This document shows positions 34,342-44,920 of a stretch of DNA of 64,000 nt, piece after piece. A program made the translations under genes and the position numbers. The notes under the pieces are model-generated. The model made no database searches and was not told the origin of the DNA. It saw only the letters and a list, made by a program, of their open reading frames with translations. Position 1 is the first letter of the stretch, and the number at the start of each line of letters is the position of its first letter. Source of the stretch: Corinectria fuckeliana (lineage: Eukaryota; Ascomycota; Sordariomycetes; Hypocreales; Nectriaceae). The DNA is taken from NCBI GenBank assembly GCA_019137255.1, contig WPDH01000261.1:62001-126000 (forward strand), read 5' to 3'.

Positions 34342-35957
34342 GATGCTGTTGCCGAACGATCGAGGACGGAGATGTCGCTCGACAGGAGGGGAGAGGGTGT
34401 TGTAGAGCTGTAGATGGCGGGATGTTTGGACAGGGATGAGGTGAGCAAAAGATGAGCAAAAGATGGCTGCAGCATCCAATGCAGAAAAGTTGGGGAGCGA
34501 CGCCGATGCGACCCGCCCGTCGGCTTCAAGCGGACGTTGCCACATCCGCTGTCCAATCAGGGTGCGGCGCAATATCCTTAATCAGCCCCATTACGGCCCA
34601 CCATCCCAACCGCGAACACCATGAGCGACTTGGCGGTTGTTGTTCATTACTCGGAACGCGACACCGAGTGGCCTATTAGTCATCGGTCCGCGACAGAGAT
34701 ACCCGAGGCCGGAGCAAGGTGCCGAAGAAATGACAAGAAATGACAAGAAATGACAACCACGGAGCAGTAGGCAAGCAACCAGTTGCCGGGCTTCAACACA
34801 ATGATCAACAAGGTACACGCAATTCAACGACACAAATGCGGCCGGGTCAGAATGTGTCGAGCAAAGCATCGTAAAGTACTATTGCTCCCCTATCTACACT
34901 TGCTGTGCTGTCTCATCACGGCTCATCAAATCGTGATCCGCTTCGCCAGGACGCTCAAGACCCCAATCCCCCATTTTCTGTAAACCAAGTGCTCTCTACC
35001 GAATAAAACAAGGGGTCATACTCCAAGCCACAATCCTTCCGTCCAGAGGCCACCAAGATCCCTCGGCCAGTCCACCGGTTGTCGACCGCGAGGGAATGAC
35101 AGAGTGTCAGGTGTGAATCCTAACGCCTCGGACCACCTTTCTCTCCTAAGGGGGTATCGCCAGACAGAAATGAAATAAAGGCCAATTCTTCCAAGAAACA
35201 GAGATATGGTGAAGTGAACATAGATAGTAGTATTGTTTCCGCGCGTCCCGGACGTTTCGTCCCCGTCTCCTCGGTCCCGGACTCCCTGAGAAGCAGCAGA
35301 GCCAGGTGAAGAGATGTTGACAGAATAACAATGCTAATAGGTCTCCAGCCAGCAAGCAGGCACCGTTGTCGTCCCACCCTGGCCATCTGGAATATGGGGA
35401 TTTTCTGTCATCTCAAAGCCGCCAGCTGGCGGCTACCCTTCCAGATACGCCAAGACGGCTCAAGCCAAGGTGACTGATTTTCAAAACGGCAAAAGTCGAG
35501 GCTTTTGCGCAGCGTAGTCAACGCGCGCAGGTGCCGTGCCGTTGGGGATGAATTGAAACATTAAATGTTGAAGCCCGCGAGATGTGTCGACAAGGAGCGG
35601 GTATGTGTGTGTGCTCGCGATGAAACGCAAGGAAACAGTCGAAGCTCTCCATGATGGCAGAGTCAACAAAAAGATTGAACTCGTCAGTTGAAGCAGAGGT
35701 TGCGCTAGACGGCGTGAGGGCCGTTCTGCAGTCGGTGTCGTGGCGCTATTGACGTCGTTTCATCGTTATGCCAGAGAAGTTTTGGGCCACGCTGTTGGCC
35801 AGGCCATAGAGGCAAAAAAGGTGCAAGAGTGACAAAGGAAATGGGTGAGAAGATGATCGCATCGACGAGCTCGGAATGGTGACAGTGACAAGGCTTCTCG
35901 TCCCAGAGCAAACCCTCCCTCTTCATCCTCCTCCTCTTAGTTGCGCCCGTTGACGCT
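34342..35957. other. Intergenic, upstream of lipoyl synthase and 3' of the GPI protein
   Basis: No convincing gene. The first part is the lipoyl synthase promoter. A short tandem repeat lies at 34725-34756. Frames at 34591-34869 and 35705-35926 (minus) do not resemble any family that I know. Confidence 0.4.
34725..34756. repeat. Three copies of a 10-base repeat (AAGAAATGAC)
   Basis: The unit AAGAAATGAC occurs three times head to tail, followed by AA. It lies about 390 bases upstream of the lipoyl synthase start, so it could be in its promoter, but there is no evidence of a role. Confidence 0.8.
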
Positions 35958-36365
35958 TTACATCAAGGCGACGACAACCATACCGGCAAAACCGGCTAGG
36001 ACAACTTTTCCGGCGTCCAGAACAGAACCAGCGCCTTCCGTGGTGACAGTGGAAGGCTTGGAGCTGTCGGCGCCGGTGGCAGAAGCGCTGGTGAAGCTGG
36101 TGAGGTCGGACGAAGAGGCGCCGGGGATGGTCTTGGCGGCAGGAGTGGAATACGGGGTGGTGGTGTTGGTGTTGGCGTTGGCACTGGAGCTGGAGCTGGC
36201 CTTGGAGCTGACTTTGGAGTGACCAGTCCAGGTCGCAGTGACAGTGTGAATCTCCGACAGGGTGTAAGTCTTGGTGAGGGTGGCGGTAGAGGTCTTGGTG
36301 GTGGTGCCTTCGCTCGCGAGCGCAAGCGCCGGGAGGACGGCCAGGACTAGCTTGGAGAAATGCAT
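35958..36365 (-). CDS. Small Ser/Thr-rich secreted protein with a GPI-anchor signal
   Basis: Single exon, 135 residues. An N-terminal signal peptide (MHFSKLVLAVLPALALAS) is followed by Thr-rich sequence (TTTKTSTATLTKTYTLSE), typical of O-glycosylated wall proteins. A central Ser/Asn/Thr linker runs to a C-terminal hydrophobic tail (GKVVLAGFAGMVVVALM) that begins just after small residues (GAGSVLDAG), as needed for GPI attachment. It is probably a cell-wall or plasma-membrane surface protein. The frame runs on upstream to 36851, but the sequence before 36365 is not signal-like. The function cannot be guessed further from sequence. Confidence 0.82.
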   Translation of the reverse strand: MHFSKLVLAVLPALALASEGTTTKTSTATLTKTYTLSEIHTVTATWTGHSKVSSKASSSSSANANTNTTTPYSTPAAKTIPGASSSDLTSFTSASATGADSSKPSTVTTEGAGSVLDAGKVVLAGFAGMVVVALM

Positions 36366-36941
36366 CTTGTCTGGGTCGGTATCGAGAGATCCACGGTGCC
36401 GGTGTTGTTGGGCAAGTATGTGAGTGCTTTCAAAGCAGGCAGCGGTATATCGCGCGCAAGATAGTTGTGTACAAGTCGCAGACGAGTGTTGTTGTGGTGG
36501 TTGCAGTGTGTGGCTCGTGTAAGAGGCCAAGCGAGAGCGGGACGGCGAGGGTAAAAGAGTGCAGGGTGAGGATACTCGGTATCCAGAGCAGCGAGATGCT
36601 ATGTAAGTGTGAAGAAGATGAATGTACGTGTGGATAGACTTTGCCAACGAAGTCTGGTCGCGGTTGAAGGTGAAGGTGAAGCGCAGAAGGATCGCAGGTA
36701 GACGGGGCTGAGGAGGGGGGGGGGAGGGGATCCATGAAGTACTCGGGAGCTGGGGGCGGTGCGACAGGCCAACCCAGCGCAGCGCAAACCACAACTTTCC
36801 CCAGCGCACCAGCGCACCAGCGGACGCGCCAAAGCACTCAACGCCAGGCACGGGTTTTTACTGGTGTTTCCACTGGCGCCAAGACGAGACAGGCCGAGAA
36901 TTGACCAGGGAGCCCCCCCTCTTCCACAAAGGACCCAGTGC

Positions 36942-36982
36942 GGCGCCCCCCCCGNNGCCCCCCCCCCCCCCCCCCCCCCCCG
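36942..36982. repeat. Poly-C tract containing two undetermined bases
   Basis: Two N positions (36955-36956) sit in a long run of C. This is a sequencing or assembly break in a homopolymer, and the true length is unknown. Confidence 0.9.
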
Positions 36983-37234
36983 GGCAGCCCCAACTACCGC
37001 CAGGCACAAGTAGCTGTAGCTAGGACTTGGAATGCGCGCAGTCCGGTGGGCATATCTCGGGTAGTGGTGACCTAGCAACGAGCCGGCCGGTAACCGTGGT
37101 AGGGCATCAGACACCAAACCAGACCGCACCATGGCTCTCTCTCTACACCCGATGTCGCGCGGAAATTACCACTCGCCCAACTTTCAGGCACACTTCCGAC
37201 GGGGGCCTGCGTACCTGTCCGCATGGCCTGGCCT

Positions 37235-37290
37235 GGGTCTAGTTTGGTCTGGTCTGGTTCTGGTCTGGTCTGGTCTGGTCTGGTTTGGCC
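37235..37290 (+). repeat. Imperfect CTGGT microsatellite
   Basis: Repeated CTGGT / CTGGTT units, about ten copies with single-base variation. It lies in non-coding DNA. Confidence 0.8.
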
Positions 37291-37458
37291 TTCTTCCGAG
37301 TCTCGTCGTGCCTCACAACTTGCAACGAGAGGCCGAGACGATGCGACGCTGAGACGGGTCGCATCAGGCCTTTCCCGGTCACTCAGCCCCGTAGTAAGTA
37401 GGTGTTTCTCAGGCGTGTCAGTTGAATTGCCCGCGGTGCGGCTACGTAGTACGGCCAG

Positions 37459-37497
37459 ATCGTCCATCGTCCATCGTCCATCGTCCATCGTCTTCAA
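37459..37497 (+). repeat. CATCGTC tandem repeat
   Basis: About five copies of a 7-base unit (CATCGTC or its phase) in a row, non-coding. Confidence 0.8.
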
Positions 37498-40400
37498 CAT
37501 GGACGAGTGAGTGGAGGGAGAAGGAGAGGAGGGGAGGGGCCATCATGCACAATGCAGCCTCTGCATCCATTCCAGACGGGTTGCCAAGGGAGATCGACGG
37601 ACAGACTACTCGACACCCTCATCAGCCTATGGAAACTTCTAGCCGAATATAGCCCCCAGAGATGAGTACGAATACAATGGAAGAAACTCGGCCCAGTTTG
37701 CAGACGGTGGCGTTTTTAAAGCCCAGACAGAGCACTCGCCACTACGACGTTAGTACTTAAGCACGCAGTAATTCTTACTTGCCCACATGGACAATGGAGT
37801 CGAAAGCACCACCTCCACAAGACAAGCTCTGCGCAATCACATCGGGGTTGTTCGTCACTAGGACTGACTTCTCTCCACTCATTCTCAAATCTCACTCATG
37901 CCGTGGAGCGAGGCGTGACTCGTCGCGCGTATCCCGTGCACCTGCCGTCTTCGTACGTACAATAATTAGAGCACCGAACTATTACTCGGTACATTGCTGT
38001 TAATTACATTTGGCGCTGATGGTGCTTCTCAGTTGTCCTCACGAGGTTCATAAAGCGCCAAATAAGATTTGCACAATTTCCCGGGCCGTGCGTGATTGGC
38101 CGCCGTTGACAGCGTTGACACCATCTTCAAGTCCTTTGGGCCCTTGACCCTCTCCCGTTCCTAGCCCGCAACCCCCTGCGTTCCTGCATCGCTTGGCTCC
38201 GTCCGCCTGGGCGGTGATTTTCCCCCATGGCCCTAGGCTTCAGGCACTAAGCTGCCCCCTGGCGCCTTGCCCATTAAGGCGGGCACCGGGTTTGTCACTG
38301 ACACATGGACTCGGTGGACTCTGGGGAAACCAACGGAGAAATCAAGGTCCACACTCCTCACTGCTCACTGCTCACCGTCCTCATCAAATGCTGATCGGCG
38401 TGCTATCCCACCTCAAGGCCCAGAAGTCAAAGACTGACAGCCAAACGCTAATGCACAATCTAGAGCTGAAATGAGCTCCCGCCTTTTTAGGCTCAGCTGC
38501 AACGTCGACCGGCTGCCCGCGATTCTCTTTCGGGCTGTTTCTCATCTAAGTTGACCGCTTCCTCGTTTACTACTGTCGTCACACCCTCTCTCTTTCTCTC
38601 TTTGTCTCTTCCTCCTCTCTCTGACCCCTCACGGCATGGGGACAAAAGGAGTGACGTTGGATCCCTCACTCTCCCCCTCATGCGCTATTTTCGGTCTCGC
38701 GGCGTTTCTCTTCCTGTTTGATGTTCGCGGTCCCTCTGTCCAAGCTGAAACTTCGCCAGAGAAGCCCTGGCTGGCCCCGTTCTCACCACGGGGCGTGTGC
38801 GCACGAGGCCCTACGAATGAATCCTGGCAGCTCGCCTACTCGCCTGGTTGGCCCATGGAACGCCCTTTGCTAGAGAAAATGACGAGCGTGGCCGTGCTAG
38901 TAGGGGGCCCATCCCAGGCTCCTAGGCTCTGGATCACACAATGAATGGCTGTGAGCTGGCGAGCCATACATACTGCTTATTGGGTAGTAAGCACTGGTCG
39001 GATACCCGCCCCGGATTTGCGACTCGACACGCGCCGCCGCTGATGAGTTGAGTGATACTAATTACTTCGTACTGCTGTGCATATCTCGTATTCATCTGAG
39101 CACATAATGCAGTGCTATAAGCAGCAGCCACGCCGTTCCTTTGTGCCACGAATGCATGGAGCATGACTATTCGTATCCTTAACTCGTACACAGTTGCAAC
39201 AGTACCGAATAAAGTGCTTGGTGCTCGTTTAGTCATTGTCTACGAATCATCACCGCCTCCTCTCCATAGACGTGGCCAAGTTCGTGTGACGCCAGCACAT
39301 CCCCGTCTCATGACCTTTACATCTAGTCTACATGTATCCGTACTTCGTATGTAGGCCATTATCGCGTCATTAGTACGACAAGCCTATCCCAATTAACAAT
39401 GGCCTTTCGCCCCACGAAGCGGCATCTTTCCGTCGTCGCCAGCTGCCTGTACGAAGCAGGGCCGCCCCGCCTAGTTATTTGCCGAAGAACGCCTCGCCGG
39501 GTGCAATTTAGTCAAGGTGCTGCGGATGTCAGTCAGCTGTGCTCAGCCCTGCTCTCAAGCTCGACATACTCAGGCGAGCTAGCGTCAGACCCTGGAAAAC
39601 GCGTCTCGAGCAGCATACCGGTGCTCAGCAGCGCCTTGCGACTTTGTTGTGAGCATATGTTTGTCTTGCCTGAGACAATTAGCCCGCAAGTCGTACGCCA
39701 AAGGATGGTTAATGGAACGCGGCATAAACCATTCTGCATGCTTCAGGACACGACCTGGTTTAGATGGAGATCAATACGTCGCTCTTCCATGAATCATCAT
39801 CTTTGTGACCGGGTGAACGAGTGAACAATTAAGGTGGCAGATGGGTCAATGACCGCGTTCATCTGCCACGTAGCAATGCCCTATCGATGTGTCATCGTCA
39901 TATGTCTTTCCGACGCCTCATTATTGGGTATTAATCCAGCCAATCCAAGGTGCTCAGTTCCGGCTCAGATCCTACCCTAGACATTCCCACTTGGGATATT
40001 GCTGTCAAAACAGACTCTTAGATTAGGACATCGGTCCCTTTACTATGTTAAAGAGATATCTCGGTCACTCTCCTTTCCTTCGAGAAAACCAGAAGCCTTT
40101 TTACGCTATCACTTCACTACGCTAGGTAATGTTTTGTTTCCTTGAGGTTGAAGAATTCTTCATTTGTTTGTTGATGCGGGGAATCCACTTTCACCTTCAT
40201 TCCAACGGATGTCACGGCGTGACAGCATATTCCAACAATACAACGATAAAGGGAGTATTAAAGGCCCACGTGGTTGATCAAGAGGCACGAAGATGATTGC
40301 AAGTACCGTAACTCAAAATAGGATTCTTAATTTAGGTGTCGAACGAGGTAAGCGATCAAGCCTCTGTGCTAGACTTTCACTCTTTAGTGTGTCAACATAC

Positions 40401-41053
40401 AAACACTGACCGACGTCGTGAACCCCACGGGTACAATATCCAATGCCAATGCTGATGTAACGACTAGTATCTTACAATAAACCATGACAGAGCTGGTATC
40501 GACGATTGCACAATTGCTCGAGACGCACTGTGGTCCAATCTGCGTCCGTCTCCAAAAACACAGGGCTCGACCGGTCCAACCAAAGCGAGGATGCGACAAG
40601 GCAAATTATCCATATGACTTCTTTTCTTCACGAGGCGGATCGCTTTGGCCTCTCTGCCCCCCGGCGCAGCACTACGACGAGTCTCTCAAGGCGACAGTCG
40701 TTTGATTGCGCGATGAAATCGCCGCGGACCTTCGTTGTGTCCCTTCGACTCCTGGGTGGAGGATCCCCGTAGTTGCATTGGAACATGTTCAGACGCCCGG
40801 CGCAGTCTAGGTACGGCTGCCTTCTCTGGTCCGTGCATTCAGAAAGATGAATAGTTCTAGCTTCTTTTTCCGAAGCGGTGATGGTACCCCTTGCAGATGT
40901 TTCCGACGCTGCCCCAGCTCGTATGTTGGGGCAACGGGAAGCCCCGAGTCGGCCATCTTTGTACGGTGGCAGCTCTCGTCGAACCAAGTGACGGCCAAGT
41001 AGGCCACCGAGTATCGATCAATTCTCAAGTAAAATCATCGACTACAACTCCTC

Positions 41054-42946
41054 TCAGCCATTCGCATCTCGAAGCCAGGCATTGTTGAAGTACTCCGAGT
41101 CGTAGGGATCTTGCGACGTAGGAAAAGTAAGGTTCTCGTCAAATGATGGGTTCGGGTTCTCGTTATCCTCGTTGCCTTTTGAGACAAATCCAGAGTCGGT
41201 GCTTCCATACCCAAAGTGCTTCCCCAGTGGGTCTCCTCTGATCTGCCAACCAGTGCTCATGGGATATACAGACAGCATTGAGGCGCTCAACACGGGCTGA
41301 TTCTCGGCCTGGTTCGTGGACATCGCAGGACTGGATAGCATAGGTTGTGTCTCGGTCTGGCTGCTCATCTGCATCGACGTCTCAGTCCGAGTAACCGGCG
41401 TCGTCAGGTGGAGGCCATGGAAAGGAGGCGCATAGTCCGTTAGCTCCTGCGGTAACCCAACCCCGGGATATGACGGCACAGGATGACGAGGCACAAGCGC
41501 ATGTTGCGCCGCTGAGAAGTAGTTGCCTGGGAAGTTTCCGCCGAACTCCGAGTTTTGAGAAGTAAACTGAGGGGGTTGCGTAGGTTGGATCGCCGCGCGA
41601 GGGGGTCCCTGGGCGTTCTTCTGCCCCCTCGGCTTCTGCGAGGTGCGCCGACCAGTCTTCATGTTTCGCTTCCGTGCACCGTCTCTTATGGGACCGGCTG
41701 GAGGCGAGAACTTGGGTACCACGTCTGGCGAACAGAAGACGCTGTAGAGAACCCTCGTTTTCTGCCGCATCGGCCGGTCCTCGTGGTATTCGCATAGACT
41801 CGTATCCTTGAGGTGTGCGAGGAGGTCTCGTTTGGTGGGCAGTTGGGCGTAGCACCGCAGGCACACGGCCTCTCCTTCGTGCTTTTCGCTGACCAGGTCC
41901 TCCTCGATCCAGTGCTCTACGTCCGCGCAGTGCTCGCAATTCGACTTGCCCTTGGTGTCTGAGTTGTGGCTCGCACACCTGGTCAGGTAGCGCTGATTCT
42001 GACGTTCCGAGTTGCGACCTCTGATCAGGCCGTGGTCGCTGATGGCGTGGGTAACAATGTGGGAGATCTCGGCTCTTGCTTTGTTGCACGATGTGAAGGG
42101 CTTGTTGACGTACTTGAACGGTTCCTGCAGATAGAAGAAGCAGAACTCGCACGAATTTTCGAAATCCTCATCCACGACGGGTCGGATGGTCTGGGTGATG
42201 ACCTTTGGATATATAGGTTGACTGGACGAGGTTTGCTGGCCAGTCGAGGGAGGCGCTGTCTTCCTCTTTCTTGCGTCGCACTGCTCGTCCTCGTCTTCGT
42301 TACTATACGACCTCTTGACTTTACCAGGAGGTGGCTGCTTGGGCGCAGATGCGCTGGATGTGCAAGAAGCATTCCCTTCGACGGTGGTTGGCGTCGGCGT
42401 TGACAAGAAATTCCCGCAGACGTCTATGACTTTCTCGACGTGCCGTAGCTTCCTGGGAGCAGGTTCCCACGGGACGGCAACGCCAGGACCTGGTGGTGAA
42501 CTTGATCCCTGCATCCAGGTCTGGACGTTGACGAAGCCGGGGAGATCGTCGAGGTAGTTCATCCACGCCAAAGAGTTGTATACCCCGTTGCCTTCGTTCA
42601 AGCGGCTCAGCTCCATGTTGAGGCCTGGGTCGATGGCCTGGGCATCGAGGCCCTCGTTGACGGTCGCTTGTTCTGAGGAGGGGCCGTGGGAGGCGTGGGA
42701 GGCGTGGGAGGCGTGGGAAGCATGGTTGTTAGATCCAGGGGGGAATAATAGGTCGATGTCGCCGCGGTCGTCGTGAGGCCGGTGGGAGTGATTCATTTGA
42801 TACCATGTCGAAAGCTGAAAAGCTGCCGTCACTTGCGCTGGCTCTGACGATGGGAATGACGACGGCGATGGCGATGGCGATGGCGACGACGATGACGGCG
42901 ACGGTCGCTTCGAGTTGGGATTACGAGGTATTGCGGGGGTTGTCAT
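41054..42946 (-). CDS. Hypothetical protein with a Cys/His-rich (zinc-finger-like) central region
   Basis: Single exon, 630 residues, with a Pro/Ser-rich N-terminus (PSPSSSSPSPSPSP) and a Gln/Pro/Thr-rich C-terminus that both look disordered. The middle (about 268-390) is rich in Cys and His: CEFCFFYLQEPFKYV, SHIVTHAISDHG, CEHCADVEHWIEEDL, CLRCYAQLPTKRDLLAH, then CEYH. The spacing resembles degenerate C2H2 fingers, and such architecture occurs in sordariomycete proteins that are thought to be nuclear. The start context is an ATG followed by a low-complexity leader; a later ATG (QMNHSHRP, about residue 51) is a reasonable alternative start. A HAS unit is repeated four times near residue 75. 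No function can be named. Confidence 0.72.
   Translation of the reverse strand: MTTPAIPRNPNSKRPSPSSSSPSPSPSPSSFPSSEPAQVTAAFQLSTWYQMNHSHRPHDDRGDIDLLFPPGSNNHASHASHASHASHGPSSEQATVNEGLDAQAIDPGLNMELSRLNEGNGVYNSLAWMNYLDDLPGFVNVQTWMQGSSSPPGPGVAVPWEPAPRKLRHVEKVIDVCGNFLSTPTPTTVEGNASCTSSASAPKQPPPGKVKRSYSNEDEDEQCDARKRKTAPPSTGQQTSSSQPIYPKVITQTIRPVVDEDFENSCEFCFFYLQEPFKYVNKPFTSCNKARAEISHIVTHAISDHGLIRGRNSERQNQRYLTRCASHNSDTKGKSNCEHCADVEHWIEEDLVSEKHEGEAVCLRCYAQLPTKRDLLAHLKDTSLCEYHEDRPMRQKTRVLYSVFCSPDVVPKFSPPAGPIRDGARKRNMKTGRRTSQKPRGQKNAQGPPRAAIQPTQPPQFTSQNSEFGGNFPGNYFSAAQHALVPRHPVPSYPGVGLPQELTDYAPPFHGLHLTTPVTRTETSMQMSSQTETQPMLSSPAMSTNQAENQPVLSASMLSVYPMSTGWQIRGDPLGKHFGYGSTDSGFVSKGNEDNENPNPSFDENLTFPTSQDPYDSEYFNNAWLRDANG
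42675..42722 (-). repeat. Tandem 9-base repeat encoding HAS units
   Basis: Plus-strand GGGAGGCGT-type units repeat about four times inside the zinc-finger-like gene and encode a His-Ala-Ser series. The period is a multiple of three, so length change would keep the frame. Confidence 0.85.
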
Positions 42947-44920
42947 TGTACGGTGAGCCAGTGACTCTGTTGAGGCAAGTATCTAATCGCTGGCGGCGGT
43001 ATCTATCGCTGGCGTGGGATCAGGCTGAGTGATGGGGTGACAACTCGAAGACAGAGTTGTCTCCCGCGACTGGGCGCCGGGAATGGATCAGAAGGTTGAT
43101 GGCGAACGCGGAGCCCAGTCCCGAAAGAAGGCAACCCGGACTTTGAGGAGGAAGAAACGAGGCGGTTGGAGATGACGGGCATGATGGAGCTTTTTGGCTA
43201 CCTACCTATCTATGCCACCTTTGGTCGGGATGCGAAAGGACGTCGGGACGCCAGGACGCCAGGACGCACCGCAGCAAGGACGGCAAGACGGTACGAATGA
43301 ATACCTTTCGCTGCCCAAGCGAAACCTGGCAACTGGGACCAGGCGGCTGACGACCTGCAGAGCAGCACCAGAGCCAATCTTCTCGGCCTTTGTCAGCGTG
43401 ATTGGCATTCAACCATCCACACGCTTGAAAGTGCAATTGTATTTTCAACTCACCCCCGCACCGACAAGCCCCGGGAAGGGCTCTGAGTCGGGCACGGAGA
43501 GCTGCAGGGCGGACCGCCAATCGCCGAGGGGCCTGCGGTTGATCAAAAGGACGCGCTGGGGCTTGGGAGGTGGTGGTTTGATGCTGCTGCGGTTGTGGCT
43601 CTGGGCACTGATGAGCATCCTGGAGCCTTCTCCCAGCGAACACGCCAGAGCATTCCCATCTCAGAGCGTCATCGCAGCCCATCGCAGACCATCGCAGCGC
43701 TGGCCCCGACCATCAAGTGCCCGAACAGGAACCATCCTGCACAAGCCGACAAGGTTGTTCCCTGTAAACGCCGCGATCGGCGGCGGCGGGCGGCGGTTGA
43801 GGCCCAAGGATGCGCTTCCCCAGGATCACCCCGAGAAGACGCTCCTTGGCTGCGTGGCTCCCTTGCCTCATCGCGGTCCGGTGACCGAGTTGCTGCAGCC
43901 CTCTTGTGTCGAGCGTGAGGCCCGTCTCGAGCAGCCACGTCAGCGGAGCATCGCGACTTACAGCACCCCCCGCAGGTTGTGTATCCCATCCTTTTCCCAC
44001 CGCCCACCGCCCAACGCCCTTCGCACCTCGCACTTCACCCTGTTTCAATCAAGCGTGTCCAAGTGCACTGCTTGCCCTGTTTCGGTTTGAGGCTGCCGGA
44101 CGATCCTCGCTGGGTGATGGATGATGGATGGTGGATGATGCATCACCGTTTCCGTTTCCGTCACCGGCCCGCCCCGCCCTGGGGCCCGATGAAGCCTCAC
44201 TCACTGTCGCATGTGCCATCCCGTAAACCGCCGACCCGACACGAGAACGCGCGGAGGCGAACCATTTTGCGAACCACTCGCGGGCCACGGAACGTCGAGG
44301 CTCGGGGACAGGCAGAAATCTGTGGCGTCTGCGGTGCTCGTCGCGGCTTCTACCGACGTAATGCGCCAAACAGCGTAGTCGACTCCAGCCGAGGATTGTG
44401 GTAGGTGAGTGGCGAGGTAGGAAGAGCCATCGCGATTAGCGACCGATGGCGTAGCAGTTCCCTTGATGTCATATTTGGCACGTGCGCAGAGCGCGTTGTT
44501 ATTGTAGATCCAACGACTCGTACACCGTTGCTGTCGTAGCGTTCGGTATAGTACTACATCGTGAATGTGGAAAGAATCATTCTTGAGCAAAAGACACCGC
44601 GACGTACTTGGGGTTTTTATGCTGCGGGCGGAGACGACTACAACTTGCAGCGGCAGGCAAGGCAAAGCTCAACTGGCATCGCGTTTTCCAAAAGAGCGTA
44701 CGCCAACAAGGATGATGCTAATAAACATGTCCGTTGGGTTGAAAATTGCTTTATGCTGGGTCAACCACTTGGGGAAAAGGATCAGCATAGCTTGTTGGAC
44801 TCGGTGCGGTCGGAAACGCTGTGGCCTTTTCGTCGTTGGTTGCTACTGGATTGCGACCCAAGTCATTCAATGCATGATGACCCGCCCAAGGCGCCGGTCC
44901 TCAATAACGATGCATAACAA
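42947..44920. other. Region upstream of the zinc-finger-like gene
   Basis: No gene supported. Plus-strand frames at 43194-44090 and minus-strand frames overlap each other, as expected from GC-rich non-coding DNA. A TGGATGA-type short repeat is present at 44114-44140. Part of this must be the promoter of the gene ending at 42946. Confidence 0.4.

Larger units (their letters stand above)
36366..41053. other. Gene-poor region, about 4.7 kb
   Basis: I see no gene that I can support. Open frames (for example 39399-39824 + and 40628-40987 -) lack family similarity. The stretch contains an N gap inside a C-run (36940-36982), CTGGT-type repeats (37235-37290) and a CATCGTC-type repeat (37459-37497). 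Confidence 0.5.

Noticed and set aside
36366..36851. Upstream extension of the GPI-protein frame to 36851
   Set aside because: The added residues are unlike a signal peptide and would bury the clear signal sequence that starts at 36365.
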